Shown: positions 26,804-40,692 of the stretch, in pieces | How the letters are laid out: the number at the start of each line of letters is the position of its first letter | Position numbering within the stretch: the stretch's first letter is position 1 | From: Ophiodon elongatus | Taxonomy: Eukaryota > Chordata > Actinopteri > Perciformes > Hexagrammidae | DNA: 64,000 bases | Direction: 5' to 3' | NCBI GenBank assembly: GCA_016806645.1 | Contig: JACSYO010000454.1 | Coordinates: forward strand, 714,001 to 778,000 | Program-made: the position numbers and the translations under genes | Notes under the pieces: model-generated | Told to the model about the DNA's origin: nothing | What the model saw: only the letters and a program-made list of their open reading frames with translations | The model's database searches: none

Positions 26804-27625
26804 AGGGATGCAAAGATACCGATACCAGTACGTGTACTTGTACTGCAACGATAACCTGATGCACAAACAGGTTAACTCCATTAAAACAGGCGGTGCTCAG
26901 TAGGTCTCCACTTCGTTATCTACTTCAGCTGCGAGGTTGTCAGCTGTTTGTCTGCATGGCATTCTCAGGGTCTCCGCCCGGTAATGTTAGTGAGTGTGTG
27001 TAAGTGAGTGAGTGTGTGTAAGTGAGTGAGTGTGTGTTAGTGAGTGTGTGTTAGTGAGTGTGAAGTGCACAGTAAAGTTACAGCTGTGAACATAGCAGTG
27101 CAGTGTGTGTAAAGTTTATTTGTTGTTGAATAAATACTACGACTCGAGACCCGTGAGGAGACCCACGCTTAGCTTCCCAGTCTTGCTCAACAGCCGGCTG
27201 ATGATTAGTGAAGATAATTAGCTCTGGCTCAGGCACTTTTAAGGTGGACTGACCTTTAAGGTGGACCAATGCTATTCTCCTTCAAGTGACAAGCTGCTCC
27301 TCTGAGTTTTTCTCTGCTATTTTATTTGAAATATTTATTTTCACGGTTTAACTGATAGCACGGTTAAACGGTTCATTATTAACATCCATACTGAAAACTG
27401 TGCTCCGTTTGTAGCAGGAAAACACAAAATTGAATGTTAAAATGTCTGCATCCGCATCATGTTGTATGTTTAAATTTGTCATAAGATGAAAATTATTAAT
27501 TAAAAACTTGTTTTCAAAGTTATTGTTAGAACTGTAATGTTAGTATTAAGCACTTATATTAGTACTTGGTATCAGCAAATACTCAAATGTTCTTGATCTG
27601 AAAAAAGTATAATCGGAGCATCCCT
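26804..27625 (+). mobile_element. Non-autonomous DNA transposon with AGGGATGC ends
   Basis: Left end AGGGATGCAAAGATACCGAT; right end AATCGGAGCATCCCT, inverted. The inner start reads ACCGATACCAGTACGTGTAC, like the common fish family with TAGGGATGCACCGAT ends. 822 bp, no transposase. A (GTGA)n microsatellite lies inside at 26990-27062. No exact target duplication. Confidence 0.65.
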
Positions 27626-28251
27626 TGCTAAAATACAACATTTAGTACTTTTTCACATGGCCCTGAAGGAGGTCTGTGTTGTAGACTGATAGGTATAGAT
27701 TCAAACACCCATTCACATAACACAGAGGGAACCGAGCACTGTGCAATGGACCAACACTAAACCTAAAACCCCCTCAATTTATCAAAGTGGCCCCACAAAT
27801 CAATGTGGATTACTTTGGGAGAGAGCATTGCTCATGTGGCAGTGCATTTCCATTACCACACAACAACATTGGCCTTTTGGGAGGCTGTGGTAATTTTGTC
27901 TATTGATCAAATCACAGGCAAAGATCATATAACCGTGTCTTGGTTTAGGCAATAACTCGCATACAGAGAAAAGGCAAAACCATCATCTCTGTGTGGAAAA
28001 CAGCATATAAACATAGGCACGCACACAAACAGGCCCAGAGAACACAATCACATCACTGTAGAGGTCAGACCAGACTCAGGTAACATATTGTCAAATAATA
28101 AAGGGATTATCCCTGTAATCCAAATAGTGAACAACACCTCCACCACAGTAGTGGGTGTGACCTTGTCTGATGTCAGTGCCTGCAGAAAACTCTCGAACCA
28201 TCTGTGAAATTCAGATAAGGCAAGCAATTCAAATGTATCCAGTATAAGGAT

Positions 28252-28340
28252 ATAAAGGAATAGTTTGACATTTTGGGAAGTATGCTAATTCACTTTCTGG
28301 CAGAGAGTCAGATGAGAAGATTGAGCCCACACTCAGAGAG
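28252..28340 (+). mobile_element. Fragment of fold-back element
   Basis: AAGGAATAGTTTGACATTTT then GGGAAGTATGCTAATTCACT and GAGTCAGATGAGAAGATTG match the end of the element at 4540-4960. Confidence 0.6.
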
Positions 28341-29335
28341 TGGAATTAGTCTTCTCTCTTACTTTACAAACCCTTAAAAAATCTGAAATCAATCTCCTGC
28401 TTGTTCTTTGTTTCTTACAAATACAGACTTTTTGGCCTCTACTCGCCTGTGAAGGAAAATCCAGTGTTAATCACATTAAACCCCAGAGTCATCTTGAGTA
28501 TGCACGACTCAAATATTCTTCACCTTGATATCTCACCCTCCAACACAAACAACACCGACTTAAATCATGTGGGAGTGCCCCTTAAGTGCTAAACTCAATT
28601 AAAACAGAGGAGGGGTAATTCTTCCGAAACCCCATCACAGCCTTGGATGAAGCACAAGTCAATGTCCCATGAAGAGAATCGATGCATTGAGCGGGCGTGT
28701 TGGAGACCTGCTGCTCTTCATTTGCACTCCTCAGACTGAGGCTGGGTAGAAAGAAAAGGCAGCCTTGTTGTTCAGCGGAGAGCAAATTTCAACATGTTGC
28801 TTGAGCGAAACAGAGAGCTACTGGGAATTTTAAAAACACTGTGGACGCAAACATCAGCTGATCTTGGAAAGTGACACAGCAGAGAGTGTTGAGGCTGCTG
28901 ATAATGGGAGTCTGGGTGTTGCTCCACAGCAGAGATACAGAATTGGTCCTGCTGCAAGTTTTGTTGAGTAATTTGTCCTATTGGAGGAAGCACTGCAGGG
29001 CTACGCAGACAGTGGCCTAATTAAACGTGCTTTAGCCCCTCCGTGTTTTGCAAAAGAAGTAGTGGAAGGTGAGATGTACAAAGTCTCAGCTCCTAATGCC
29101 ACATTGGTGAAATATTGTTCAGACCGTAATTACAAGCAAACATATCTGAAATAAAGTGTCAGCCAAGCCACCGTCACTGGCAGTTACATCGCAATGAAAT
29201 CCAATATTAACACCATTACAATCCATTCATCTTCGTCCAAAGGAGCGGTGCAGTCTGTATCTGGTGTCTCTTGTTGAACTGCTACACAAACGGAACGCAG
29301 CAAAAACAAATAGGGGTTTCTAACGGGTGTGACTG

Positions 29336-29450
29336 TGGACATGACGACGATCATTTTGAGATCATCGACTTGTCGTGCGATGTATGGATATGACCATGAT
29401 CATTTTAACGCTATCTACTCACCATACCATATATGGACATGACCTTAAGT
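29336..29450 (+). repeat. Imperfect tandem duplication
   Basis: TGGACATGACGACGATCATT and TGGATATGACCATGATCATT are about 50 bp apart, and a third related start (TGGACATGACC) follows at about 29433. Diverged copies, no coding signal. Confidence 0.35.
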
Positions 29451-29889
29451 TTTGCGGACCTCAATATTGCCCGTTGTGTTTACATGTTTTTTGGTTTACA
29501 TAAGAAAGTCACCAACATTTTAGCCAACATGAGGCCAGAATAAAGGGGTTTCCCAACCATTATAAGACTTGGACATTATGTTTATTGCAACTATTTCTAG
29601 GACAATGTATCATCCAACAAAATGAGTTGTCGTGACAGGCCTACTGGGAACCATCTTGGAGTAATGGGAGGTCTACCGGTCGTTCCCATCCTGTGTGAAC
29701 ACAGCATTATTCTAGATTCTAAATGTTGGATTTTTGGATGAAAACTTAAAAACTACATCGATAATGTTGTACTGAGAAGTACATTTTACCCAAATGTAAC
29801 ATAGCAGATTCCCAATGGGCCCACACTTACAGTATGCACATTTTCATCCACCTGAAAGGTTCACATTTGAACCAGCCTGAATAAAAAGG

Positions 29890-29975
29890 GGGTACAGGTA
29901 CTAGTCTAACGGTAGCTGGTTGATTGAAGGGCCTGGGCGGTGCACCGGGGTTCAGTCCCTGGCAGCGGTGCTTCC
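29890..29975 (+). mobile_element. Possible tRNA-derived SINE trace
   Basis: TAGTCTAACGG resembles a pol III A box and GGGGTTCAGTCCCTGG, about 45 bp on, resembles a B box with one base missing. No intact tRNA fold. Confidence 0.25.
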
Positions 29976-31599
29976 AGCCTCATCAAACACAATTACTTTA
30001 GTTCACTGCTGAAGCTCGTGCTGCTGCAGTAGCGACTTGTTCTGGTTGGCCGGTCTACACTCTCTGCTCCTGTCTATTCCCTCCCAAAGACAAGAGTGGT
30101 GGGAGTCTGCAGCAACACGGACTGCAGTGCAGACAGAAGTGATCCCTCCAAACTCAGGAGCAAAGATGACAATGCCAAAAAATAAATAAGGGAAACATGC
30201 TAATTTAATCATTGATGACTAATCATAGTATAATTGTTTGTATGGTAATTTACTGTAATGCTTCTGTACAGGTTACTGCAGCAGCAACATGCTTTTATAC
30301 CCAATAGTTCAACTCTGCTCTGTGTCTTTCTGACAGTGTGACATTTGGATCAAATCATTAACCGTCATGTTTCAAAGGAGTGCTGCCCCGCCATGTTTGA
30401 AGCCCACAGGTTCTGTGTTGTTTTATAACTCCAGCTGTTCAACAACGCTGGCCGCATCATCCACACGAATACAGACTCATCAAACACGCTCTGACGTCTC
30501 CTTTCATGTGTTGGAACCTCGACTAGCACAACACTGATGTTGGACGATTATGCAAAACCACAGTATATCATTTTTCCTATATTATGTGCATCATGTATGT
30601 TACTCAAAAGTCTCTATTGCACAAATGAAAGAATGCAAGTTAAACTTTGCCCATGCAGCCAGAGTTTTAGGCACAAACGACACAAAACGAGACTTTATCA
30701 TATTTTAGACTTGACTGACATGTTTGCTCATTGAGCATCATCTGTTTTTCTTTTATTGCATTTCAAAATACCATCAGCTTATCTTATTTGGATATTCTTC
30801 ATACATGGACTAGAAAACTCATGCAAATGGCCAAACACAAACAAATGAAGAAAACATCTTCACCAGACAACATTGACAACAAAACCCAACAAAGTACAGA
30901 TACAGACAAGTGACAAATCACACAGAAATGATTCACAAGACAACAGCACTTTGGTCGGAATCCGTTTCTTTTGTTTTCTGTGCGACTTGCAGTGACTTTC
31001 TATATTTAGTTGCGTTTTCTCACTTGGCAGCATTTATGAAAAAAAGGCTGCACATTGGTTGTTAAATTGGTGAAGATGTTTCCTTAATTTCCTTGAATGT
31101 TGTGTTTTCAGTGTGTTGAGCTCTCAGGGTCATCGTACGTTGAGAAGGATTGTTGTCCTCGTTGAGTAAAAAAAATAGATATGAAACTGAAAACTAATTA
31201 GAATGAAATTCATAGAGGAACGTGTTTTCTATGCAGTATCTCACTCCCACAAAATATCTGAACATGTTGCTGGGGGCAACCAACAAGTCCCTCCCTAACG
31301 ACGACGGTGAATAAGCTGCAGAGGACGAACATGAGCAGAAAGAAACAGATACAAGACAAGAGTCATAAAACAGGTAGCCACTCCAAAGATGGTGCAGAAT
31401 ACAGACTTGGCCTCACACCCATTTCCCTGTCCGGTCTAAGTGCCGTCCAGGTGCTGCAGAAGGTGCAGGAGAAGCCGGGGAGCTGTTGCACACAAACACA
31501 CATTTAAACTGGAGTTGTCAAAACACTATTTTTGTCCTGCAGTACCAGCTAATGAGAGGGATACATAAGCATAAGACACGGCCAGACTCATTTCTCCAC

Positions 31600-31880
31600 A
31601 GAACTACAGACTCATACTGACACTACTGTTTCGTTTTGTTAGTTCATTTAATTTAATATTATTATTCTATTCTATTTTTTGTATATATTGTGTATGTTTC
31701 TTATATTTTCTTATTATTATTCTATTCTATTTTTTGTATATATTGTGCATGTTTCTTATATTTTCTTATTATTATTCTATTCTATTTTTTGTATATATTG
31801 TTCGTACCTGTATGTAAAAATGCTGCTTTAGCAAAAAGAATTTCCCTTGCGGGATGAATAAAGTATCTATCTATCTATCA
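31600..31880 (+). mobile_element. LINE-type 3' tail with 55-bp tandem repeats
   Basis: Ends in GAATTTCCCTTGCGGGATGA ATAAAGTATCTATCTATCTATC, the form of a Rex1/CR1-like LINE tail. Before it a 55-bp AT-rich unit containing TTTTTTGTATATATTGT is repeated nearly three times (GTATATATTG at 31681, 31736 and 31791). The upstream RT part is not recognisable. Confidence 0.6.
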
Positions 31881-32107
31881 ATCATGTAATCGACTTCAAC
31901 CAAAACATTTCACTCTCCCTCCTCGTTTTGCTATTAGAAGTCACTCTCCTGAAGCCTTTGTTGTTCCTGTGCTTTCATATTCCTTGTTCTCTCGCTCACC
32001 GCCTGTCAGTCATCTCACCCATGAAGACGCTCTTATCCTCATGTGCTACAGCTCGATTCCTTTCTTACACTCGTTTCTTCTTCCCCTTAAAGCTCGTTTC
32101 ATTAGGC

Positions 32108-32109
<2 letters not shown>

Positions 32110-32161
<52 letters not shown>
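32110..32161 (+). repeat. (GA)n microsatellite
   Basis: About 25 pure AG units. Confidence 0.97.
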
Positions 32162-32163
<2 letters not shown>

Positions 32164-32454
32164 CCCCCACCCCCATCATTCCCTCACCTCCCTCAACTGA
32201 TGCTGACTGGTAACAAGCCGTCTCTGGCTGCCATAGTAACCAACCTTGACGAGGTCCTAATCAAAGTCAATATTGAATGAGAATACTGCTTCTATTTCCA
32301 CAGTTAAATATAGAATGCAGAGGGCAAAAAATACAAAATGTATTAATGTCACCTCTAAAATAATTCTCACATTATTATCACATCACAGACGTTTTTTAAG
32401 ATTTATTACCAAACTTTGCACATCAGCACAGCACACTCTGGGATGTTATGGGGT

Positions 32455-32760
32455 AATTTTTTAAACGTTTACTTTTAAATTATCATTAATCTGCTGATTA
32501 TATTCTTGATGAATCGTTTAATGTACAAAAGGTTATCACAATTTAAAAAAAATACTCTTTAATTTCTACGAGCCCAAGATGACATTTCTCGTTTCATCTC
32601 TCAAACGGTTTAAACCCAAAAGATACATTTTGCAATGATGTGATACAGAGAAAAATAGCGAATCATCACAATGGAGGAGCAGGAACTGTTGACTGAAACA
32701 ACTAATCGATTATCACAACAGTAGCAGACTGACTGTCGATCAGCTGAGCTTTTCAGTTCT
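32455..32760 (-). mobile_element. Degenerate AT-rich dispersed element
   Basis: Contains GATGAATCGTTTAATGTA, ACGAGCCCAAGATGACATTT and GAAACAACTAATCGATTATC, all signs of the repeat seen at 50000-50245. Confidence 0.5.
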
Positions 32761-35700
32761 AAAAACACACAGACTTAGTTTTCATGCAGCAGCTCCCTGG
32801 TTCTCTACTAAGAACAGTTTTTGAGTATTGATCACTGCAAAAAAAGCCTTTACACAGCATATTTTTAGGTTTTGCACTGCAGTGCTGGGGCCTGCGCTAA
32901 ATAAGGATGTAATAAAGTACAAATGGTTTGCTGATGTGGCTTTTTGTGTTTTACCAAATATAAAGATGAAACATGGCAGCAAGAAAGTGCAGAAAGAGGA
33001 ATTTGTGAAACAAAAACTCAGAGGGGAACCAACCAAAAAGAATACATTTCATGTTTCTACGACAGACGTGTACAAACTCCTGAAACCTGAAAGTGCAATT
33101 CCAGAGATGTTGACTCTACTAGAGTCACAGCTGAAACATGGATCCCACAGAGATGCAACCTCCAGGGACCGAAACGGGCAGTGAGTTGGATCAAAAAGAG
33201 TACAGATTATGTGAGGGTGGGTGGGGGATGAGGCATGCTAACCAAGCTGAAGGGATGCCAAAAGAAACACTGAGCTGGGGAGGAGGAAGAGGGAGCTGAA
33301 ATATCAACCTGAGGGAGGAGCTGATGGCCCGGGGGCCGGCTGGCCTCCTTCATGCTGAGCAAACACCCACAGCTTCCCCATCATGCCCTGGAGCGTGGGA
33401 TCAAAATCAGCAGCAATGTCCCTCTTACTTTACTCCACTTCCTTATTGCATAAATGCTCTCTTCTTTTTCTTTTATTAAGCATATTTCATAAAATCCAAA
33501 CCGAAAAAAAAGAGAAGAAAAATCAACTTGTGAATAAAGAGAGAAAAAACTGAAACTCCCTTAATCCACTCCAGCCCTGGGACAGTTTGAAAATGAATGA
33601 GCTTTTACTAATGTTTCCTTCAGCTAGAAACATTGAGGAAAAGATGATTTTTCTATGCAATATCATTCCAATGCACCACGGCAAAGACAACAGATCGGGG
33701 GAAGATCCAACAAGGCGAACAAAGCACCTAATAAGGGGATTGATATTGATATATTTCTAAATCTGAAACAACAGTAACGCAATCCCTGTTGACTATGTAG
33801 TGATTATTAAAGGAAACTACAAGCGAGGTGTGAACAGACCGACTGCAGAGAAGCCTCAGCTGTGGAGAGAAACTAAGATCCCCTCCTGTCTTTTTTGGAG
33901 GCTTGTTGCACTTCTAAAACTCCCACTGAGGCTCCTCTAAGAGGCAGATGTGTTAGACTGTCAGATCAATCAGTCCTCTACTCGGTTCTCTTCTTCTCCG
34001 TCATGGTTTTTGTGTCTCTCACACTCATATACACACATAGAAGGGCATGCCTATGAATACAAAGTCCTTGGGAATTGTCCAGGGATTAACTATTTAGCCT
34101 GTCTCCCTGTTGCCAGTCCCATCTGTATCGATAAAACAACAGGAACTCCACAAGGAAATACACCATTCAGGCTATTATCAATGAAAAATGACTTTAAGAT
34201 TATGCTGCTGCACTCCACCAGGAGACAACAGCGACTACATTATAGGTGACAAATCTGATCACTGCGAGACGCTGAAGGATTGTTTGTGTGTAATGTGTGT
34301 GTGTGTGTCTTTTACTGATCTCGTGACCTGTTGTTGGTCATTAACTGCTGTAAAGGTTTGACCTCTGACCTGGGGCGTTTATCCTCACGGCTCATTTATC
34401 CAAACCAGACATTTCATCCTCGTTACCTCCTTCCACCAGGAAATTGGCGTAATTTTCTCATAATGTGGTATTGTCACTGTACCTCAGATGATATAGAGAG
34501 AGAAAGTCTTGACGTAGGCTCCGGCCGTTCCACCAGCTTCCAGCTAATTCAATAAAATGTCTCATTACGTCTCTTTTCATCAACCTTCCTGAAAACGTGA
34601 CACGTGTTCCTGGTCTTCAAGGCCTCAGTGGTTTACACAATCTATGTTGAACGACATCTAAGACGTCTAAGAGAAAAGTGTTTATACCAGATGGTCACAA
34701 TCGAAGGTAAAGGAGGAAAGCTCACTCTCACAAAGTGAAACTATGCCTTTTCAATTTATGCATTAATATAAACCCAAGTGGAAACACCAGATATTTAAAT
34801 GGAAAAAGTCTTAATATTGCAAACGCACATTTTAGGCATGCCTGAAGTGAAAATAAGTTGTTGTATTGATAAAACAAAATGCAAGAAAGTGCAACAAAGA
34901 AGCATGTGACGTAAACATCCACTGAAGATTTTGCTCCGCTGAGGCGAGAGATGCAATGAATCTGAGATATCCAACAAGTACTTTGTTATATATACACTCA
35001 AGGCTTTAGTATCCATATTCTAAGTTAAATGAGTATCTATTTTTGTTATTTCAGTTTGAACACTTTACCCGAATTGACAAAGTTAAACAAAGATTAATTT
35101 GTTAGCATTCAGAAAACCACCACTCCCATAAAATATCATCATCCATAATAACCGCTAATGCTCTTTATTAAATTTTTTTATTCCAACTATAATCTCTGCT
35201 GTCTACAGCCGTCCTTTTGTCTCTCTCCGTCTCACTGTGACAGCCACTCAAAGTCTGAAAAAAATGGAGATTTGTTACCTGAGCGACGGTTTGTAGTTTC
35301 ATGAAAATGCATCTTTGTAAAAAACAGAAATATTCAATAAATAATAGGAAAATAACAATATGACATGATGAAAACATTCATCATCCCCGTCTACAGCCAC
35401 ATATATTGTCGAGCAATATTATGCTGCAGGGCTGCATTTTTCATTTATTTTATAAAGATTTTCACAAATGACAATGTGACTTTCTTCCTTTTGGAAGTTC
35501 CTTTCACTCTGGCTCTTAATATCAAATCATTTCTTTGTGCTCAGACTCAAATTTCTTGTGAACAGTGTTTATGTAAGAGCTAAAACAAGCCTCAGATTTG
35601 TCTTTCGGCTCTCGATTTATCTTTCTCACCGCCCGATTAACCTCTTAAACCAGCGTTCAGCTCAGTGGGCGGCTATATTCTGAGGGAGTGAGATACAAAC

Positions 35701-37699
35701 CGAGAGTAAGATGAAAAACAGTTAAGAAATGCTGTTACACACCTTTGTATGTAACAGAAAGCAAAGGAAGAAGAAAAGGGAGTGTATCTGTCTCAATACA
35801 CACAAACAACCACCTTGTTGCTCAGCTGTCGAGGGTATACAACCAACCTTTATATCTACTCCAACTCCACATATACAATTAAATACACACAAGTACACAC
35901 ACCCCCTGACCTGCCCTCCCACATGTGTACACACATAAAAGCACCATCCAACAAAACACAGCTGCTAATCATAGAACAAAGGGAGGCTCCAGTCGGCAGG
36001 CTTTGCCATTGATCGGCTGTAGAAAGCAGCTTTGTTACATCAGGAAGAAGTCACGGCTCAATAGCAGGTAGAGGATAGAAGTCAAACACGTCAACAAAGG
36101 TCCGTTTGTCTGTCTGTGAGCGCTGATATCAGACCGTCACTCTCATGATGGCCTGTCGCGGCACGCCACTGAAAAGCTCTCGATATAACTGTATCATACA
36201 GGAGGAGGAAGTGGATGTCTGTCAATTCACTGGAAGCTAAAACTCTCCATTCAGTCCAAATAAAAGACAAGTCTGCATCACAAAGCTTCTCCTTCCCCGA
36301 ACGCACAAAGGCAGAATAACTGTGATGCCAGGTGTTGCAACACCTGTGTGAGTGTTTTCCTCAATACAACACCCTCACCTTCACATAACTAGACCTCATG
36401 ACACACGTTTGTCTCCGGCCGTCTTCTGCTTCCCTCGTTGCTCTGTTGTCTCCGCTCTGGTTTCCCTCCCTCCCTGTGAGCTCAGTTCAACCCTGTTGGC
36501 CTTTTCTATTCAACAGTCTGCAGGCAGACCTGCTGGCGGCCGGGTCGGGGCTGTTTGTAAAGAAGTGCAGCATCAAGCATTCTGTCAGACACGTCCCGGG
36601 CTGCGGGTCAGACCAACACACAGACACGCCACAAACAAGAGCAGGCAGAGGAACGAAAAGGAGGATTCATGACAGATCTGTGATGTATGCACAAAGAAAT
36701 AGAAAAATGCATTTTTTTTTTTTTTTTTTACCCCTAACATGACCCAGCTCTCTCTCGCTCTCTGTCCCCTACATGTATTTTCAGGGTCAGGTCAAGTCTG
36801 AAAACGTGCAGAAAAAGAGAAAATCTACACACATCAACCAGCTTCACTCTTCAAAGATCAAAATGATGCATAATGGAGGCTGCTTGTGTTTTATGTGCGT
36901 GTATTTGTGTGTGTTTGTGTGTGTGTATGAAGGTGTCTGTGAGTATGCAGAGATGCAATGTGTATGCACACGTTTGGTCATTGTGGGGCATTTAAAAAAA
37001 TCCCTTTTAGACATGTTTTCAGACATTAAAGTACTCTGCTTGGAATAATAATTTGTGTTCGATTTGGTTTTTCCACAAAAAAGATCTACTCCATTTGCCT
37101 CATTAAAAAAAAAAGAAAAAAAAGAATACAATCTAAAATCCAAATCTATGAATGTGAAAGTATTGTTCATTTCCAAAAGTTAACTACTGGCACAAGTTGT
37201 CTCCTACTTCACTGAAAAGTCCATTCTCCGTGTTTGTGCAGTGGAGGATTCATGTTTCTACATCACACTGGTACTATAGTACTATATATAAATACCGGAC
37301 CACGATTGGCTTCCAAACTGGTTGAGATGTCACATGATCATTTTCGTACGTACATGTGTTGAACTCATTAAAGGTGAGCACACAGAAACCTTGTCTCTTC
37401 AGCAGATGAAGATGAAGACAGCCGTCTGGTGTCAAAGACGCACGTCATTCTGCACAGTGAAGCTCAAACATCCAAGAGAAGAAACAATACACAAAAAACA
37501 CATGTTTCAGTGGAGGAGGACTTTACAAATCACAATTTTCTTGATTAATTGACAACTTCAAGTCCGTGCCATACATTCACTAAGAAAAAAAAAACACAGT
37601 ACTGATGAGAAGTACAGCTTTGAGACAGAATTTTACAACTCTGGAAGTTATCATGGCAACAATTCACCAACTGGTCTATTGATGGTTGACAGTTGAGAA

Positions 37700-37850
37700 T
37701 TCCACATTGTTTTAGTCTTAACATTCTAGTAAATGGAATATTTTGTGTTTTGGACTATTGTTGAGACAAAACAAGATATATGATGATGTCACCTTGTGCT
37801 CTAGCTCAACAAGATTAGCTATGAAACCCCCAAAAAAAAACAGTCAGAAG
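37700..37850 (+). mobile_element. Fragment of AT-rich dispersed element
   Basis: TTTTGTGTTTTGGACTATTG followed by TTGAGACAAAACAAGATATA and GATGATGTCACCTTGTGCTC, the inner part of the same family as 50000-50245. Confidence 0.55.
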
Positions 37851-39196
37851 ATTAATCAATAAGGAAAATAAGTGTGAGTTGAAGCCCAAATGTTGTCCTC
37901 TGTCTCAAATATCACAAGATAAACAGCAGAACTACGTTGTAAGTAATCTAAGAGGAATATACTCTGCAACAACACCATGCTGCAATGGTTTTCAATGACC
38001 CTGCGTATGTTTCCCTCAGAGCCCTCTGCGTCAGGACCCCCGCGGTGTCACTGCAGATCTGCCACAAAGAAATACAACCTCAACATTCATCTTTTTTTTT
38101 CCTTCGCATTTCACCGATGACTGCTTTGCCAACCAGGCGTAGTGCATGGACAGGTTTTCAGCGAGGTTGCTTCTTTGCTTCATTAGGTAATTTGTAGCGA
38201 GGAGGGCAAGAAAAAGAGGGGATGGCATATAACAAAGGGAGCTGAATCTTTTACCACGACACACACCGAACAAGCTCAGATCATCCTGTACCCAATGTTG
38301 AACATAGATCATGAAACACCCCAAAAATATCAGAGCTCAAGCAGAGGAACGAAATGAGGCAGAAAGTCTGGATGCGTCTCCAGCTATAACAGCAAAGCAC
38401 AGCCAGACAGGGAATTAAGTGAAGTTGACAACTTGAAATATTAGAGCCTCTCTCAAACACTGTCTCTGTGTGTGTGTGCCGAAGTGGGAGCAAGGACAAA
38501 CTGTTCTTTCCACCATTATGGTGCTTACTGGTAGCACTGGAGTGGGGGCAGAATGCACCGGAGGGTCCTCAGAGTAATGAGTAGCAGCAGGCTGAGTGCC
38601 TACTTACTTATTATGGAAAAGATGCAGCGGGAAAGTGAATTACAACTGTTCGGCGACACCTCGGCACGGACTGGGCGCTAAAACCACATGACATCATCAC
38701 ACCCGCTTTAACCGCCAGTGAGTTCACTGCAGAGATGTAAAAAAAACAACAAAAAAAAAAACAAGTAAAAAATGTCAGTAAACAGCAGAGGGGTGATTGA
38801 TAGAATGCATCTAATTAGTTGATCAATATGAGATTTAAGACAGGCCGGTCCGGCCGTGAGTGGTCTGGTCTGAGCGTATGTGTGCTGACTGCACCTTCCA
38901 TTTAATCTAAAGTGACAGGATGAGTGAAGCGGCTGAGGAGCCACGGCCTCTATTGACAGCTGGGATTAAAAGGCTGCATCAAAGCAACAAACAGCCCAGC
39001 GGAGCTTTGTGTTGAGTCCCAGAATAATAGAATAATGCTTTTATTGCGATGTGTCCAACTGGAGGGTCAAATCTTGAGAGACTTTAAAACTTGTGATGAA
39101 ATGAAAGAATGTTAATTAAAACATCACATCCCAATATATAATGTCTTGTTTGTAAGAGGAAGATTTCCTCTGAGTTTTTTCTACAACCTGCAATTG

Positions 39197-39480
39197 CTTA
39201 AAAGGATCAATTCACCTAAATAATAAAATAAATGTATATAAAAACACTTCTGTAACACGTCTCTTTTTTTTTAATCTCTATCAACTGGTATCTAGACATG
39301 CAAATAGTTTTTGGTTTCATTTGTCCAGGTTTAGAGATACTTGACATTCTAATGAAAAGAAAACCGTGGACACCGTGCTCTCACACATGCTGCACAATAC
39401 ATATTGTATATTTGAGTGGATCAGCCTCGGTTTTAATAACTGTGAGCTAATATTTGTGACAAACTGATTCAATGATTCAC
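39197..39480 (+). mobile_element. Possible common fish repeat
   Basis: AAAGGATCAATTCACCTAAA then TCTATCAACTGGTATCTAGA and TTGTCCAGGTTTAGAGATAC follow the order of a common dispersed fish repeat beginning AAAGGATCAGTTCACCCAAA. Class unknown. Confidence 0.4.
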
Positions 39481-40434
39481 AATTATTTTGTTTCTTTACT
39501 CAGCTCTCTGCATCAACCCACTGACTCAATAGGTTTTATGAGAACAGAGTAAATTATTACGGAGTAGAACATAACCTCTAAAGAAAGGCAAAGGAAAGCA
39601 ACGCTTCTCCAGTGACACCAAAGGGACACCAATTACTTCATCGAAATAGAAATCAATGTCAGTCTGAGCTCAATAACACACTTATTCACTAAATCAACGA
39701 CTATTTATATCCATTTATCCGTAATTTGTGCACTACATTACATTGTTAGGAGTTTCATTGGAACTGAAACTCATATCGATCTTTTGTAAAATCATAACAT
39801 TAAAGTCTTCAAAAGCTTCACACTCGTTTGACACTGTGGTGAAAGTATTGATATTCACTTTGAAGGCAGAGATACGGTTGATTGACTGATTGTTTGAAAG
39901 TAACACAACACTTATCTCTCTCTTCACTTTCATGAGTCTGACACCAAAACCTAAAAAAATAAACTTTATTCATTCTCAACCAACACTGAAGTATGAGTAT
40001 ATTTGTGTTCACGTGTGTGTGTGTCTAAAGATCTGTTGCCAGGATACCAGCGAAGCCTAATTAGCCAGTTAATTAATGATGATTCGTACTCCCCTGCTGC
40101 AGAAGAAGCAAAACCCAGCAACTAAACAATCAAATCAAAACATCTCACCTCTTTGTCTTCGTTTGAATGCTGCTTTCTATTTCTCACTGAGACCACTCAA
40201 GACAAAAAGGTGCAACAAGCAAACAAGAACAACTACATTATATGTTCACATCTGAGGTCTTTCCATTTTCCTACGAGAGGGCTATTAGCACCAAACTTCA
40301 TTTTCCTGGCTTTCCAATCTCAAGACAGCACAAAACACACATGCTTGACGAGAAAGTCTCTGAAATTCTGTATTTAGAGTCGAGCTTAATGATAGAAAGA
40401 GGAGTCACAGTGACAATGTTTCGCAGGTTTACTG

Positions 40435-40692
40435 TAAAGTTCACCATCTTGATGTAGCGTGTGAGCATGATGCTAATATTAGCATTAAAAGTAGAGTTGA
40501 TGGGAATGTAATTCGTTTTGCAGGTATTTTCTTGTACACCAAAAATAAACACCGTCCGGGAACAATGGACTATGTGCCAGATGTTTTAAACCTCTTTAAA
40601 CAAGTCGGTAGGAGTCATCCTCTGGGGATCATTAGTTTTTGTACAAAATGTCATGGTGATCCATTCCATAATCGTTGAAACATTTCAGTCTG
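40435..40692 (+). mobile_element. Common fish dispersed repeat, plus orientation
   Basis: AGCATGATGCTAATATTAGC ATTAAAAGTAGAG, then GGAATGTAATTCGTTTTGCA GGTATT, ATCCTCTGGGGATCATTAGT and AAATGTCATGGTGATCCATT match the family at 7215-7640. Confidence 0.65.

Noticed and set aside
32828..33184. 118-codon plus-strand ORF
   Set aside because: No recognisable domain, no splice or promoter context, and it sits in intronic DNA with repeats on both sides. A protein search would be needed to revive it.
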